A stretch of DNA of 64,000 bases from contig NZ_JABFAU010000005.1 of NCBI RefSeq assembly GCF_017168335.1, forward strand, positions 56,475 through 120,474, written 5' to 3'. The notes under the pieces were generated by a model, which was given only the letters and a program-made list of their open reading frames with translations, did not search any database and was not told the DNA's origin. The position numbers and the translations under genes were made by a program. This DNA is from Rhodococcus sp. KRD162 (GTDB taxonomy: Bacteria; Actinomycetota; Actinomycetes; Mycobacteriales; Mycobacteriaceae). This document shows positions 10,802 through 22,041 of this stretch, in pieces; within the stretch, counting starts at the first letter, position 1, and each line of letters starts with the position of its first letter.

Positions 10802-11944
10802 TCAGCGCCGCGCCGCGAGCGCAGTATCGAGCACGATCTGCGCGACGGCGGCCGCTGCACCCTTGTGCCCAGCGGCTGCCGCAGCTGCGGACATGGTGGC
10901 AATTGTCTCGGTGTCGGCCAGCATTGCGACCACCGTATCGCTCACGTACTGCACGGTCAGTGTCGCGTCGGATACCAGGATGCCACCTCCGGCGTCGACG
11001 ACCGGGCGGGCGTTGAGTTCCTGCTCACCGTTGCCGTGCGGCAACGGGACGTAGACGGCGGGCAGACCGGTTGCCGATACCTCCGCGACCGTCATCGCCC
11101 CGGACCGACAGATCGCCATGTCTGCGGCCGCGTACGCCAGATCCATCTGGTCGATGTACGGCAAGGCGACGTAGGGCGCGTCGGGGTTGCTCTGTTCGAC
11201 GGCGAGTGTGTTCTTGGGTCCATGCGCATGCAGGACCGAAATGCCGGCACCGGCGAGGGCACGGGAGGCGCCCGACACCGCGTCGTTGAGCGACCGGGCT
11301 CCCTGCGAACCGCCGAACACCAGCAGCACAGGGCCCTTCTCGGGAAGACCGAAGTGCGCTCGGGCCCGCGCACGCAGCTTCGCTCGGTCGAGACCGGTAA
11401 TGGTGGGACGCACCGGGATTCCGATCACCTCCGCGTCCGCGCGGCCGCGCGCGGTGATGCCCGACCCGGCCACGGCGGCGAGTACCCGCTCGGCAGAGCG
11501 GGCACCGACTTTGTTCGCGATGCCGGCCCTGGCATTGGCCTCGTGAATGACCACCGGAATTCGGCCACCACGGCCGAGCACTCGACCGCGCGCCGCGAGG
11601 TAGGCAGGCAACGCGATGTAGCCACCGAACCCGACGAGCACATCGGCCTCGACGGCCGCGAAGATCTCCCTGGTTCTGCGCACCGATCGCGCAACCCGAA
11701 TCGGCAGTTTCAGCAGATCGAGCGTGGGTTTACGCGGCAGCGGAACAGGCGGAATGAGTTCGAGGGCATACCCACGGGCGGGAACGAGCGTCGTCTCCAA
11801 CCCTCGACTGCTCCCGAGGGCAGTGACGGTGACGGTGGGATCGAGGACGCGCAGGGCATCGGCCACAGCGAGCGCAGGCTCGATGTGCCCGGCCGTTCCG
11901 CCCCCGGCAACCACTACGGAAATCGGTCGAGAAGTGTGCTTCAC
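10802..11944 (-). CDS. murG: UDP-GlcNAc:lipid I N-acetylglucosaminyltransferase
   Basis: Peripheral membrane GT28 glycosyltransferase that converts lipid I to lipid II on the inner face of the membrane. The 380-residue product has the N-terminal GGGTAGH loop (residues 14-20), the [13 protein letters not shown] segment and the UDP-GlcNAc-binding [12 protein letters not shown] motif in the C-terminal half. The start overlaps the ftsW stop by 4 nt. All hallmarks are intact and the length is normal. Confidence 0.97.
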   Translation of the reverse strand: MKHTSRPISVVVAGGGTAGHIEPALAVADALRVLDPTVTVTALGSSRGLETTLVPARGYALELIPPVPLPRKPTLDLLKLPIRVARSVRRTREIFAAVEADVLVGFGGYIALPAYLAARGRVLGRGGRIPVVIHEANARAGIANKVGARSAERVLAAVAGSGITARGRADAEVIGIPVRPTITGLDRAKLRARARAHFGLPEKGPVLLVFGGSQGARSLNDAVSGASRALAGAGISVLHAHGPKNTLAVEQSNPDAPYVALPYIDQMDLAYAAADMAICRSGAMTVAEVSATGLPAVYVPLPHGNGEQELNARPVVDAGGGILVSDATLTVQYVSDTVVAMLADTETIATMSAAAAAAGHKGAAAAVAQIVLDTALAARR

Positions 11945-13545
11945 CGTCGATATCCTCGCTCACCGGAGCGGACGGCCGGGCGACCGGGTTGCGGTTCCGG
12001 ACGGGGCCTGCGGGGCGACCGAGCCCCGGCGAGGTATTCGGCACCGGCCTCGCGCCGCTGCGGATCGGCTCGGCGAGCCGCGTCCGTCCGGTATCCGGCC
12101 GAGGTCGGCGAGCCGGCCCGCGAACTGGATGCGCGGGTGCGTGGCGTCTCGGTGGCACGCGCACCTGCACCGGGCTTGCCCTTGCCGTTGCCCTTGCCCT
12201 TGCCCTTGCCATTGCCCTTGCGGGACTCGAGCCGCTTGCGGTCCTGTGCTGCGAGAGTGGGCCGAGTGGACTTCGAGCGCGCCATCGCTGCTCGTTTGGG
12301 CGAGAAGACGGCGGGCAACGGCAACCGGAGAGCGCGCGCGATGCGGCCCTCTTGCCCTGCATGCAACGCCGCGATGGCCTCCGGTTCGTGCCGGGCCGCG
12401 CTCGCGATGATGCCGAACATGAGCAGGGTGATCGCGGTCGACGTGCCGCCGTAGGACACCAACGGCAACTGCAGACCGGTCACCGGGAGCAGGCCGACGA
12501 CGTAGCCGATATTGATCATGGCCTGACCGAACACCCAGCACGTGGCACCGGCGGTCAACAAGCGCAGGAACGGGTCAACCGAGCGCATGGCGATGCGCAG
12601 GCCCGTGTACACGAAGAGTCCGAAAAGTCCGATGACCGCGAGGCAGCCGATCGTCCCGAGTTCTTCACCGATGATGGCGAAGATGAAGTCGTTGTGCGCG
12701 TTGGGCAGGTAGCTCCACTTCGCGCGGCTCTGGCCGAGTCCTCGGCCGAACAGTCCGCCATCGGCGAGCGAGTATTTGGCCTGTGTGGACTGGTAAGACA
12801 GGCCCTGGGTGTCGTCGCCCGGGTTCAGCCAGGCCTTGACGCGATTGGATCGGTAACCGGCAGTGAACGCGAGCACCGTTGCCAGAGCCAGACCGGTCAT
12901 CAGAACCGCACCGAACAGCCGGGCATTGAGGCCGGCGAACCACAGCAACGCCACCAAGATGATGCCGAGGGCAATCGCGGTACTCAGGTTCGGCTGCAAG
13001 ACAACCAGCAGACACATCAGCAGACCCGCAGGCAGCAGCGGCACCAGCAACGACTTGATGTTGCCGTGTTCACTGCGCCGCGAGGCCAGCAAGTGCGCAC
13101 CCCACAACACCAGCGCAACTTTCGCCAGTTCGGAGGGCTGGAACGAGACGACACCGAAGTCGAACCATCGCCTCGCACCCTGCCGTTCGGCACCGATGCC
13201 GGGAATCAACACGAGCATCAGCATGGTGATCGAGACCAGGAACAGCGGGAACGAGAGCTTCCGGAGATAACGGACCGGCAACCGAAGTGCGGTGTAGAAG
13301 GCGACGGCACCGAGCGCCACGCCGATCAACTGCTGGGTGAACAGGGCGTACCCGGATTCGTCGGCCGCAAAGGATTCGGCGGACGACGCGGACAGCACCA
13401 TCACCAGACCCAACACCGTCAGCAGTACCGCGATGGTGACGATGAGGTGGAACGACGCCAACGGCCGGCCCAGCCACAACCCGATTCGAGTGCGCGGCGC
13501 AGCGGTCCGACGTGGTGAACGAGGCGGCTGTCCGGTAGTGGTCAC
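11941..13545 (-). CDS. ftsW: Septal peptidoglycan polymerase FtsW (SEDS)
   Basis: SEDS-family lipid II polymerase that works with the class B PBP FtsI at the septum. The 534-residue protein has about ten transmembrane helices (residues about 35-405). It contains the SEDS segments [12 protein letters not shown] and [10 protein letters not shown] and the loop with GEELGTIG. The C-terminal cytoplasmic tail (about 420-534) is long, basic and low-complexity, with alternating [10 protein letters not shown] units followed by Arg/Ser/Pro-rich sequence. Actinobacterial FtsW tails bind the FtsZ tail and vary in length. Overlaps of 4 nt with murD and murG indicate one operon. Confidence 0.96.
   Translation of the reverse strand: MTTTGQPPRSPRRTAAPRTRIGLWLGRPLASFHLIVTIAVLLTVLGLVMVLSASSAESFAADESGYALFTQQLIGVALGAVAFYTALRLPVRYLRKLSFPLFLVSITMLMLVLIPGIGAERQGARRWFDFGVVSFQPSELAKVALVLWGAHLLASRRSEHGNIKSLLVPLLPAGLLMCLLVVLQPNLSTAIALGIILVALLWFAGLNARLFGAVLMTGLALATVLAFTAGYRSNRVKAWLNPGDDTQGLSYQSTQAKYSLADGGLFGRGLGQSRAKWSYLPNAHNDFIFAIIGEELGTIGCLAVIGLFGLFVYTGLRIAMRSVDPFLRLLTAGATCWVFGQAMINIGYVVGLLPVTGLQLPLVSYGGTSTAITLLMFGIIASAARHEPEAIAALHAGQEGRIARALRLPLPAVFSPKRAAMARSKSTRPTLAAQDRKRLESRKGNGKGKGKGNGKGKPGAGARATETPRTRASSSRAGSPTSAGYRTDAARRADPQRREAGAEYLAGARSPRRPRPEPQPGRPAVRSGERGYRR
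12172..12231 (-). repeat. Hexanucleotide-type microrepeat in ftsW tail
   Basis: A run of degenerate 6-nt units (CTTGCC with CTTGCC/GTTGCC/ATTGCC variants on the plus strand) inside the ftsW coding region. It encodes alternating Lys-Gly and Asn-Gly pairs. The repeat stays in frame, and unit gain or loss would change only tail length. Confidence 0.7.
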
Positions 13546-15002
13546 GAGCGCGTCGATCCGATGTCGGCGGCCTCGAGCCGCAGCACCGACTCGGCGAAGC
13601 TGCGGCCGCGGTGGCCGTAATCGACGAACATGTCCAGTGATGCCGCCGCGGGGGCCAACAGCACGGTATCCCCCGGCGCAGCGCGCCGAGCCGCGTGGTC
13701 GACGACCGCCCGCATCACCGCATCAGCATCTTCAGCACCATGAGTCACACCAGCATCGTCTCCCGAAGGGAGCCTGACAACGGGAACATCGGGCGCGTGT
13801 CGCGCCAAAGCCTCTGCGATCTGCATCCCATCACGGCCGAGAACGACCGCAGCCACGAGCCGATCGGCGATCTCGACCACCAAGTCGTCGATCACCGCGC
13901 CCTTCAACAAACCACCGGCGATCCACACCACCCGCTCGTGCGCCAGGATCGACGACCGCGCCGCGTGCGGGTTGGTCGCCTTCGAATCGTCGACGAACGT
14001 CACGCCGGCGAGTTCGCGCACCACCGCAGCCCGATGGGGCCCCACCCGATAGCTCTGCAAACCGGCCTGCACCGCGTCGGCCTGCACCCCGATCGAACGA
14101 ACGAGCGCGCTCGCAGCGAGCGCATCCAGAACCCCCGACGGTCCGCTCGGCTCGACATCGTCGGCCGCGATCAGATCCACGTCGACACCGAAAGCGTTGT
14201 CCACCAGCACACCCCCGCGCACACCCAGCTCACCCGAGGCCGGCTCCCCGAGCCGGAACCCGACAACCGTCGGAGCAGGTGCCTCAGCCGAAAGACTCGA
14301 AGCCCTGGCATCGTCGAGACCCACGACGGCAACATCACCGGTCAAGGCACGCGCTTTGGCCGAGACGTACCCGTCCATACCGCCGTGCCAGTCCAGATGA
14401 TCCTCGGCGATGTTCAGAACCACACCCGCCGCCGGGCGCACCGACGGGGCCCAGAACAACTGGAACGAGGACAGTTCCACGGCGAGAACACTCGGGTGCG
14501 GGGTACGACGCACGGCGTCGGCGATGGGGAGTCCGATGTTGCCGCAGGCCACCGACTCGATCCCGGCTGCCTCCAGAATCGACGCCACCATCGAGGTCGT
14601 CGTCGTCTTTCCGTTGGTTCCGGTCACCACCAGCCAGCGCGTCCGGGGGCCGTACAACTCGGCCAGGTCTACCTGCCACGACAGTTCCACATCTCCCCAC
14701 ACCGGAATTCCCTGTTCGGCAGCAGCCGCCAAGACCGGTGAGTCGGGACGGAAACCGGGACTGGTGACGACGAGAGAGAACTCGGCGATCGCCGAGGCAT
14801 CGGAGAGCAGTTCGTCCTGCAGCACCACCGCCGCTCCGCGATTCGCCGCCTCGTCGAGGGCAGTGCGATCGGAATCGGTGACGGTGACGACAGCTCCGAG
14901 ATCGAGCAAGGGCTGCACGACGGCGAGCCCGGAGACTCGCGCACCGGTGACCAACACCGAGCTACCGCGCAACCAGGTCAGATCGGTCGATGACTGCGCC
15001 AT
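13542..15002 (-). CDS. murD: UDP-MurNAc-L-alanine--D-glutamate ligase
   Basis: Cytoplasmic Mur ligase adding D-Glu to UDP-MurNAc-L-Ala. The 486-residue product shows the N-terminal Rossmann-like domain (VLVTGARVSGLA, about 16-27) and the ATP loop GTNGKTTTT (128-136). The central AEDHLDWHG motif and the C-terminal DDSKATNPHAA motif complete the typical set. It lies 3 nt downstream of mraY and overlaps ftsW by 4 nt. Confidence 0.97.
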   Translation of the reverse strand: MAQSSTDLTWLRGSSVLVTGARVSGLAVVQPLLDLGAVVTVTDSDRTALDEAANRGAAVVLQDELLSDASAIAEFSLVVTSPGFRPDSPVLAAAAEQGIPVWGDVELSWQVDLAELYGPRTRWLVVTGTNGKTTTTSMVASILEAAGIESVACGNIGLPIADAVRRTPHPSVLAVELSSFQLFWAPSVRPAAGVVLNIAEDHLDWHGGMDGYVSAKARALTGDVAVVGLDDARASSLSAEAPAPTVVGFRLGEPASGELGVRGGVLVDNAFGVDVDLIAADDVEPSGPSGVLDALAASALVRSIGVQADAVQAGLQSYRVGPHRAAVVRELAGVTFVDDSKATNPHAARSSILAHERVVWIAGGLLKGAVIDDLVVEIADRLVAAVVLGRDGMQIAEALARHAPDVPVVRLPSGDDAGVTHGAEDADAVMRAVVDHAARRAAPGDTVLLAPAAASLDMFVDYGHRGRSFAESVLRLEAADIGSTRS

Positions 15003-15005
15003 GCC

Positions 15006-16091
15006 CTACCCGCCGACAGCAGCGAGGTACTCGCTGTAGAACAGGGCAAGACCGACCGCCGACGCGATGGCGGCCAGCAACCAGAACCGGATGATCACCG
15101 TCGTCTCGGCCCATCCCGCCAATTCGAAATGATGATGGAACGGTGCCATGCGGAATACGCGTCGGCGACTGGATCGGAACACCGCGACCTGAATGACCAC
15201 CGACGCGGCCTCGGCGACGAACAGTGCACCGATGACCACCATGATCAGCTCCGTCTTGGTGACCACCGACAGTCCCGCGATGAGGCCGCCGAGAGCCAAC
15301 GAACCGGTATCGCCCATGAATATCTTGGCCGGAGCGGCGTTCCACCACAGGAATCCGATGCATGCGCCCGCAGCGGAGGCACAGACCAGCGCCAGGTCGA
15401 GCGGATCTCGAACGTCGTAGCACCCGGGGGCAGGCCCGGCGGGGCCTGCGCACGCCTGCCGGTATTGCCAGAACGTGATGACCGTGTACGCGCCGAGCAC
15501 CAGCGTCATCGACCCGGCGGCGAGGCCGTCGAGCCCATCGGTGAGGTTGACCGAGTTGGACCACGCGATCACCAGCAAGCAGACGAAGAGCACGAACACG
15601 ACAGCCGACATGGACCAGGTGGCGATGTCGCGGACGTAGGACAGCTGGGTGCTGCCAGGGGTGAGCCCGCTGTCGCTGCGGAACTGCAGAACCAGGATGG
15701 CGAAGAGCACCGCAGCGGTTATCTGGCCGACATACTTGCCGGTGGCGTTCAGGCCCAGGTTGCGCTGCTTGCGAATCTTGATGAAGTCGTCGAGAAACCC
15801 GACGAGTCCGAGCACCGTGGTCAGTCCGAGAACGAGCAGGGCAGAGGCCGACGGACCGTCGGCGTCGTATCCGATTCCGATCAGGTGCGAGCCCCAGTAG
15901 CCGGCCCAGAGGCCGACGAGAATCGCGACGCCGCCCATCGTCGGAGTGCCGCGCTTGGACTGGTGACTGGCGGGACCCTCCACGCGAATCTCTTGACCGA
16001 AGCCCTGTTTCGAGAACGCTTTGATCAGCACAGGCGTCAGCAGGATCGCGACGGCCAGTGCGATGCCGCCGGCGAACAGGATCTGCCTCAC
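15006..16091 (-). CDS. mraY: Phospho-N-acetylmuramoyl-pentapeptide transferase
   Basis: Polytopic membrane enzyme that transfers phospho-MurNAc-pentapeptide to undecaprenyl phosphate, making lipid I. The 361-residue protein has about ten hydrophobic helices and the catalytic sequences [27 protein letters not shown] and [12 protein letters not shown], as well as the MAPFHHHFE histidine motif near the C-terminus. It overlaps murF by 4 nt upstream. Length and motifs are canonical. Confidence 0.98.
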   Translation of the reverse strand: MRQILFAGGIALAVAILLTPVLIKAFSKQGFGQEIRVEGPASHQSKRGTPTMGGVAILVGLWAGYWGSHLIGIGYDADGPSASALLVLGLTTVLGLVGFLDDFIKIRKQRNLGLNATGKYVGQITAAVLFAILVLQFRSDSGLTPGSTQLSYVRDIATWSMSAVVFVLFVCLLVIAWSNSVNLTDGLDGLAAGSMTLVLGAYTVITFWQYRQACAGPAGPAPGCYDVRDPLDLALVCASAAGACIGFLWWNAAPAKIFMGDTGSLALGGLIAGLSVVTKTELIMVVIGALFVAEAASVVIQVAVFRSSRRRVFRMAPFHHHFELAGWAETTVIIRFWLLAAIASAVGLALFYSEYLAAVGG

Positions 16092-17605
16092 TGCTCACCC
16101 TCCGCGGTGGCTGCGACGGCACTCGACACCTCGGCCAGCAGAGCGTCCGCGACGGTCCACAGAGCACCGGACTGCGAGGCCTTCACGAGAACGATGTCGC
16201 CGGGACGTACCTCCTCGCGCAGCACGTCGATCGCGGTCTCGCGATCGGGTACCAGCATCGACTCCTCGCCCCAGGAACCTTCCATGACCGCACCCTGATG
16301 CAACGCCCGAGTGGGACGTCCGGTGTCGACGATGATCAGCCGATCGACGTCGAGTCGAACAGCGAGCCGACCGATCGCGTCGTGCTCGACCACCGAGTCC
16401 GCCCCCAGCTCACCCATCTCACCGAGCACTGCCCAGCTGCGACGCTTGTGCCCGTCGTCCCGGCGTGACATCGACACCAACGCCTTGAGTGCAGCCCGCA
16501 TCGAATCCGGATTGGCGTTGTAGGAGTCGTTGACGACGGTGACCCCGTCGGCGCGGGTACGCACGTCCATCCGCCGGATCGACGTCGGAGCTGCAGCCGC
16601 CAATGCGTCGGCCACCTGGCTGAGCGTCGCTCCGCATTCGAGTGCGACCGCCGCAGCGGCGAGCGCGTTTCCGACCTGATGTTCACCGTGCACTGCCAAC
16701 GTGATCGGTACCGATCCTGCCGCGCATTCGAGCGTGAACGACGCCCGGGCGTCGGCGTCGACCCGAACGTCGACAGCCCTGATGTCGGCATCGGCACTCT
16801 GACCCACTGTGACGACCGATGCCGTTGTGCGCGTTGCCATCTCGGCAACGAGTCGATCGTCGGCATTGAGGATCGCCACTCCCCCGTCCGCGGCGCTCGG
16901 GAGGGCTTCGACGAGTTCCCCCTTCGCCAGCGCGATCGCGGCACGCGATCCGAACTCGCCCAGGTGCGCGGTGCCCACGTTGAGCACCACCCCGATACGC
17001 GGCGGTGCGAGGGCGGCGAGTTCGGCGATGTGGCCGATTCCTCTGGCGGACAACTCGAGACAGAGGAAGTCGGTCTCGGCGTCTGCGCGCAGAGCCGTCC
17101 ACGGATGGCCGAGTTCGTTGTTGAACGATCCGGGAGGTGCCACCACCGAGCCGAGCGGTGCCAGTACCGCCGAGATCAGGTCTTTGGTGGAGGTCTTCCC
17201 CGAGGATCCGGTCACGCCGACGACGGTCAGCCCGTGCTGAGCGGTGAGTTCGAGCACCGACTCCCTCGCCAGCGCACCGAGTGCGGTCAAGACCGCCGAT
17301 CCTGAGCCGTCGGGATCGTGTTCGAGAGCCATGGCGCGGCTCTCGTGCGGAACCGGACGCACCACGACGGCAGGTACCCCGACAGGTCGTGCGGCGAGCA
17401 CCAGCGCCGCACCGGCGGCAACCGCATCGGGTGCGTGCTCGTGGCCATCCACCTTGGCTCCGGGCAGAGCGAGAAAGACGCTGCCGGGGGTGACCTTCCG
17501 TGAATCGAACTCCACCGGACCTGGCACGAGGACCGTCGGATCCGGTACCTCGTGCACGGTGCCGCCGACTATCTCGGCGATGCGGCCGATCGACAGCGGA
17601 ATCAC
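16088..17605 (-). CDS. murF: UDP-MurNAc-tripeptide--D-alanyl-D-alanine ligase
   Basis: Cytoplasmic Mur ligase that attaches the D-Ala-D-Ala dipeptide, completing the pentapeptide. The 505-residue product contains the uridine-binding [17 protein letters not shown] segment (about 33-49), the ATP loop GSSGKTST (133-140) and the central [12 protein letters not shown] motif. The C-terminal [11 protein letters not shown] signature is specific for MurF. It is coupled by 4-nt overlaps to murE upstream and mraY downstream. Confidence 0.97.
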   Translation of the reverse strand: MIPLSIGRIAEIVGGTVHEVPDPTVLVPGPVEFDSRKVTPGSVFLALPGAKVDGHEHAPDAVAAGAALVLAARPVGVPAVVVRPVPHESRAMALEHDPDGSGSAVLTALGALARESVLELTAQHGLTVVGVTGSSGKTSTKDLISAVLAPLGSVVAPPGSFNNELGHPWTALRADAETDFLCLELSARGIGHIAELAALAPPRIGVVLNVGTAHLGEFGSRAAIALAKGELVEALPSAADGGVAILNADDRLVAEMATRTTASVVTVGQSADADIRAVDVRVDADARASFTLECAAGSVPITLAVHGEHQVGNALAAAAVALECGATLSQVADALAAAAPTSIRRMDVRTRADGVTVVNDSYNANPDSMRAALKALVSMSRRDDGHKRRSWAVLGEMGELGADSVVEHDAIGRLAVRLDVDRLIIVDTGRPTRALHQGAVMEGSWGEESMLVPDRETAIDVLREEVRPGDIVLVKASQSGALWTVADALLAEVSSAVAATAEGEQ

Positions 17606-19203
17606 CGCGTACCTGCACTCGCGGTGAACAGCCGAGCGTCGATCGCCGAGGCGAGCTCCACCCGGTCGTCGAACGGGTGCTTCACCCCGGCCACCTCCTG
17701 GCCGGTCTCGTGCCCTTTACCTGCGATCAACACAACATCCCCCTCGCGTGCCCACTCCACGGCCTGCTCGATCGCCGCTGCGCGGCCTGCCACATTCCGG
17801 ACCTCGCCACGTGCGTCCGCCGGCACCGACAGTGCGCCGTCCTCCACTGCCCGCCGAATGACGGCGGGATCCTCGCTGCGTGGGTTGTCGTCGGTCACCA
17901 CCAGCAGATCGGCACCACGTGCCCCGGCCGCACCCATGAGCGGCCGCTTCGCGGTGTCGCGGTCTCCGCCTGCACCGAGTACCACGGCGATCCGGCCACG
18001 GGAGGATTCACGCAACGTGGCCAGTACGGCCTCGACGGCCGCAGGCTTGTGGGCGTAGTCGACAACGGCCACGAAATTCTGTCCCCGATCGATGCGCTGT
18101 ACGCGTCCTGGCACATCGACCGCCGCAAGCCCGGCCGCCGCCATCGGCGCATCCACTCCGGCTGCGGCGCACGTCGCCAGCGCCAGCACGCTGTTCGAGA
18201 CGTTGTATCGCCCCGGGAGCCGGACCGAGACCGGCAGCTTCTCACCGTGCGGGTCGGTAACGACGAAGGACTGCGTGCCGTCGTCGTGTTTGGCCCAATC
18301 CGAGACCGACCAGTTCGAGTCGTCACCGGTAGAGGCGGTGACCACGGTCGATCCGGCCGCGCGAGCGATCTCTGCCATACGGAGCCCCCACGAATCGTCC
18401 ACGCAGACGACAGCGGTCTCGGCCCGCACAGCCGAGTCGGCGGCGAACAATCGACTCTTGGCCAGGAAGTAGTCCTCCAGGGAACCATGGAAATCGAGAT
18501 GATCCTGAGACAGATTGGTGAACGCTCCGACGGCGAAGCAGGTGCCGTCCACCCGCCCCAGCGACAGCGCGTGGGAGGACACCTCCATCACCACGGTATC
18601 GACGCCCTGTTCCACCATGACCGCGAAGAGCGCGTGCAACTGTGGTGCCTCGGGGGTAGTGAGAGCGCTCGGCACGTGCCGACCTGCCACGCGCGTTTCG
18701 ATCGTGCCGATCAACCCACAACGCCGACCCGCAGCGGTCAGGCCGGCCTCGATGAGATACGAGGTCGTCGTCTTCCCCGATGTACCGGTGATCCCGATGA
18801 CGGTCATCTTCGACGAGGGGTTGCCGTAGATCAGCGCTGAGGCTGTTCCCAGTATTTCCCGTGGGCGATCGTGCACGAGCACCGGAACCTGGCGTTCCGT
18901 GGCTGCGCATACGCGCCGGACTATGTCGAGCCCGTCGGGGTCGGTGAGAACGGCCACCGCGCCGCGATCGACCGCGTCGGCGGCGAACTCTGCACCGTGA
19001 CGACTCGATCCGGGCAGTGCCGCGAAGAGATCGCCGGGCAGGACGGACTGTGCTCGCAAATCGATACCGGTCACCGATACGCCCGCGGGGTCGCCGGCCC
19101 CGATCACGGCACCGGATGCAGACGCCACCTGAAGAACCTCGGTGTGCGGTGGCTGCGCCGGACGTGAACCCGGAGCCGGACGTGAATCCGATGAAACAGT
19201 CAC
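17602..19203 (-). CDS. murE: UDP-MurNAc-L-Ala-D-Glu--meso-diaminopimelate ligase
   Basis: Cytoplasmic Mur ligase adding the third stem residue. The 533-residue product has the ATP loop GTSGKTTT (140-147) and the DHLDFHG motif. The substrate-recognition loop reads DDNPRSEDP, whose DNPR marks meso-diaminopimelate rather than lysine specificity, as expected for a mycolate actinomycete. It starts at a GTG preceded by GGAGCAGGA. A 163-bp gap separates it from pbpB, one of the few gaps in the cluster, in which I see no clear promoter. Confidence 0.97.
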   Translation of the reverse strand: MTVSSDSRPAPGSRPAQPPHTEVLQVASASGAVIGAGDPAGVSVTGIDLRAQSVLPGDLFAALPGSSRHGAEFAADAVDRGAVAVLTDPDGLDIVRRVCAATERQVPVLVHDRPREILGTASALIYGNPSSKMTVIGITGTSGKTTTSYLIEAGLTAAGRRCGLIGTIETRVAGRHVPSALTTPEAPQLHALFAVMVEQGVDTVVMEVSSHALSLGRVDGTCFAVGAFTNLSQDHLDFHGSLEDYFLAKSRLFAADSAVRAETAVVCVDDSWGLRMAEIARAAGSTVVTASTGDDSNWSVSDWAKHDDGTQSFVVTDPHGEKLPVSVRLPGRYNVSNSVLALATCAAAGVDAPMAAAGLAAVDVPGRVQRIDRGQNFVAVVDYAHKPAAVEAVLATLRESSRGRIAVVLGAGGDRDTAKRPLMGAAGARGADLLVVTDDNPRSEDPAVIRRAVEDGALSVPADARGEVRNVAGRAAAIEQAVEWAREGDVVLIAGKGHETGQEVAGVKHPFDDRVELASAIDARLFTASAGTR

Positions 19204-19366
19204 TCCTGCTCCCTTCCTCTATGCTGCCGGCCGCGCACCTGCGCCGACTCGATCGCGCAGTGCTGCGGCGGCGGCCGAACGAACGAGTCCGAACCGATGT
19301 GTCAGATTACCGGCGGCCGGGACGTCGATGTCGCCACCCCGACCCACCGCACGTCGACAATCGGAC

Positions 19367-21223
19367 TCAGTCCGCCTGCAGCACCAGCTTGGGGCCGGGG
19401 TCTGCGGACATGGGCACACTGTCCCGCTGGAGCATCCAGCTGGCGATGTTGTGGAACAGGGGTGCTGCCGATTGCCCGCCGGAGCCGTCGGCGCTGCGCG
19501 TCGGGGCGTCGAGCATGATCCCGATCACATAGCGGGGATCGTCGGCGGGCGCGATACCCGCGAAGGTGATCCAGTACTTCGAGTTCGAGTAGCACTTGCA
19601 CTCCGGGTCCACCTGCTGCGCCGTACCGGTCTTTCCACTGATCTGATACCCCTCGACACCGGCGGCGACCCCGGTGCCGCGCTGATTGCCCGTGTCGTCC
19701 TGGGTGACGGATCGAAACATGTTCCGGACCGTCTTCGCGGTCTGTGGGCTCACCACGTACACGCCGTCCGGCCGCTCGGTCTCGGTCCGCTGACCGTTGG
19801 CGTCCACGGTCGCCTCGATGATCCGGGGTGGGATGCGGATTCCGTCGTTGGCGATGGCCTGGTACATCCCGGTCATCTGCAGCAGTGTCATCGACAATCC
19901 CTGCCCGATCGGGAGGTTGGCGAACGTACCGCCCGACCACTGATCGCGGCTCGGCACGCTTCCTGCGCTCTCGTTGGGCAGACCGACATCACTGCGCTGG
20001 CCCAGGCCGAATCTGTTCAGCATGTCGGCATAGCGATCCTCGCCGACGCGTTGCGCCAGCATCAGGGTGCCGACGTTGGAGGATTTACCGAATACGCCGG
20101 TAGTGGTGTACGGCGCGACACCGTGGTCCCAGGCGTCCTTGACGGTCACCCCGGACATGAAGATGCTGCCCGGAACCTGCAGCACCTCGTCGGGTGTGGT
20201 GAGCCCGTTCTCGATGGCCGCGGCAGCAGTGATGATCTTGTTCACCGATCCCGGCTCGAACGGGGTGGTGACAGGCAGATTGCCCATCTGCTTGTTGCGG
20301 TCGTTGTTGCCGACACCGATACCTGCGTTGAAGGTGTTGTCGTTCGACATCGCCAGCACCTCGCCGGTACGCGAATCCTGCACGTACGCCGATGCGTCCT
20401 TGGCTCCGGACAGGTCCTTCGCCAGTTGAACCTGCTGTTGTACGTAGTACTGAAGATCGGCATCGATGGTCAGCTCGACGCTGGAACCGTTGACGGCGGG
20501 CTGCTTGTCTCGCCAACTGCCGGGAATGACGGCACCGTCGGAACCGCGGTCGTAGGTCTGCGATCCGTCGGTTCCAGCCAAGGTTGCGTCGAGGGAATCC
20601 TCCAGACCGAGCAGACCGTGTCCGTCCCACCCGGTGGCACCGACGATGTTCGCGGCCAGAGACCCGCCCGGATACTCGCGGATGTCCTGTCGCTCCAGAC
20701 CGACCTGCCTGAAATCAGCACTGATCTTCGACGCGATGGTGGCATCGACACCACGTGCCAGATAGGTGAATTCGTCATCGCTGTTCAGCTTCGCAAGCAG
20801 ATCCTTCTCGCTGATCACATCGCCGAGATCGCTGTGGATACGCGCCGCGATGTCCTCGAGATACTGCTCCGTCTCCGGTTGGGTTGGATCCGCCGCTCTG
20901 GCCTCGTCGAGTTCCCTACGTACTCGAACAGGCTGGAATGTCAGCGCTTTCGCTTCCATCGTGAACGCGATCGGATTTCCGTTGCGATCGAGAATGGACC
21001 CGCGCAACGCGGGATCGACGATCGTGGTGGTGCGCTGCGAGGCCGACTCGGCCGACAGCCTGGGGCCGTCGACTCCCTGAATCCACAGCAATTGGGCTGC
21101 TGCAACGATCAGCGCCGTGTACATCAGAATCCGCCCGGTTCCGTGACGGAACCGAAAGGTGGACGAGTCGAGACGCTTTCGGTTCGGTGGCCGACGGCGC
21201 GAAGCAGGCGTTGGCCTGGTCAC
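19367..21223 (-). CDS. pbpB: Septal class B penicillin-binding protein (FtsI/PBP3)
   Basis: Membrane-anchored D,D-transpeptidase that cross-links septal peptidoglycan together with FtsW. The 618-residue protein has a basic N-terminus, one transmembrane helix (about 33-50) and a PBP dimerisation/pedestal domain (about 65-250). The transpeptidase domain has Ser326 in the SVNK tetrad, SSN in GKSSNVGT and the KTG triad in ISGKTGTAQQ. Its start overlaps the stop of the FtsL-like gene by 4 nt, matching the order rsmH-ftsL-ftsI in other bacteria. Confidence 0.97.
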   Translation of the reverse strand: MTRPTPASRRRPPNRKRLDSSTFRFRHGTGRILMYTALIVAAAQLLWIQGVDGPRLSAESASQRTTTIVDPALRGSILDRNGNPIAFTMEAKALTFQPVRVRRELDEARAADPTQPETEQYLEDIAARIHSDLGDVISEKDLLAKLNSDDEFTYLARGVDATIASKISADFRQVGLERQDIREYPGGSLAANIVGATGWDGHGLLGLEDSLDATLAGTDGSQTYDRGSDGAVIPGSWRDKQPAVNGSSVELTIDADLQYYVQQQVQLAKDLSGAKDASAYVQDSRTGEVLAMSNDNTFNAGIGVGNNDRNKQMGNLPVTTPFEPGSVNKIITAAAAIENGLTTPDEVLQVPGSIFMSGVTVKDAWDHGVAPYTTTGVFGKSSNVGTLMLAQRVGEDRYADMLNRFGLGQRSDVGLPNESAGSVPSRDQWSGGTFANLPIGQGLSMTLLQMTGMYQAIANDGIRIPPRIIEATVDANGQRTETERPDGVYVVSPQTAKTVRNMFRSVTQDDTGNQRGTGVAAGVEGYQISGKTGTAQQVDPECKCYSNSKYWITFAGIAPADDPRYVIGIMLDAPTRSADGSGGQSAAPLFHNIASWMLQRDSVPMSADPGPKLVLQAD

Positions 21224-22041
21224 TGCCCGTCACCCGCGGCGTCGTCGGTGGACGGAGCCGAGGGCGCGTCGACCGAAGGTGTTTCGCCCGAGGGAAGGCT
21301 CATGGGAACCAATTGTTCAGCAAGCGCGTCATTTCCAGCCCCATTGCCCGCACTCGGCGTGGCGGCGCGGGTATCGACCGTTCCCGAGGTCCGGTTGGGT
21401 TGCGAGGCACTGCGCGGAGTCAGTTGCTGCTGCGTTCCCGTAGCAGGCATCGCGGCCTCGCTCCCAGCGGCGTTCGTCACCGGGTCGAGCGGCGGCACCG
21501 GTGCGCCGTCGGCAGGGACCGGGGTGCCCACCACCTGCACACCGCCGTCTGCTCCGACGATCAGGCGCGGGGGATTCTTCGCCGGAACCATGCCGAGTCC
21601 AGCGGCCTTGCGAGCCAACTCGGTGGGTGATTCCGCCAACTCGATATCGCGCTGCAGAGATGCTCGCTGCTGGGCGAGTTCGGTGTTCACTGCCTTCGCT
21701 GCGCTCAGATCGTAGGAGTCGCCCGCAGACCGCGTGGTCAGCAGCAACGTCAAACCGAGACCGAGGGCAAGTAGGCCGATGATCAATGCGACGAACGGAA
21801 TTCGCGCTGCGATAGCACTGCCGTCGATCGACCGACGTTGGCTGGAACCGCGGGCCGAATCCGAGGTGTGAATCGATGCGCGCTGCTGTCTGCGCTCGTA
21901 CGCCCGAAGAGCCGCTCCGGATCGTCCACCGCGACGGCTGGTGGGTTCTGGGCCCGAAAGTGGACCCTGCGGAACGACATTGCGCCTGGAGGCTGGAACT
22001 CGACTGCGCTGTGTCCCGACAGATGCGCCTGGAACTGTCAT
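21220..22041 (-). CDS. FtsL-like bitopic divisome protein
   Basis: A 273-residue protein with a long basic cytoplasmic region (1-80) and one transmembrane helix (about 83-104, [20 protein letters not shown]). A short extracellular coiled-coil stretch (about 112-145, ending [13 protein letters not shown]) precedes a Pro/Ala/Thr-rich disordered tail. The TM-plus-coiled-coil unit followed by a Gly-Met-Val-Pro turn is typical of actinobacterial FtsL-like proteins. The location between rsmH and ftsI with 4-nt overlaps on both sides agrees. Mycobacterial Rv2164c is the positional counterpart. FtsL sequences diverge strongly, so the name rests mainly on topology and context. Confidence 0.8.
   Translation of the reverse strand: MTVPGASVGTQRSRVPASRRNVVPQGPLSGPEPTSRRGGRSGAALRAYERRQQRASIHTSDSARGSSQRRSIDGSAIAARIPFVALIIGLLALGLGLTLLLTTRSAGDSYDLSAAKAVNTELAQQRASLQRDIELAESPTELARKAAGLGMVPAKNPPRLIVGADGGVQVVGTPVPADGAPVPPLDPVTNAAGSEAAMPATGTQQQLTPRSASQPNRTSGTVDTRAATPSAGNGAGNDALAEQLVPMSLPSGETPSVDAPSAPSTDDAAGDGQ

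Noticed and set aside
10700..12454. Long open frames opposite murG and ftsW, and similar ones opposite murD, mraY and qcrB
   Set aside because: These are antisense shadows expected at high GC. Their products are Arg/Pro/Ser- or His-rich and show no domains, while the other strand encodes intact essential proteins.
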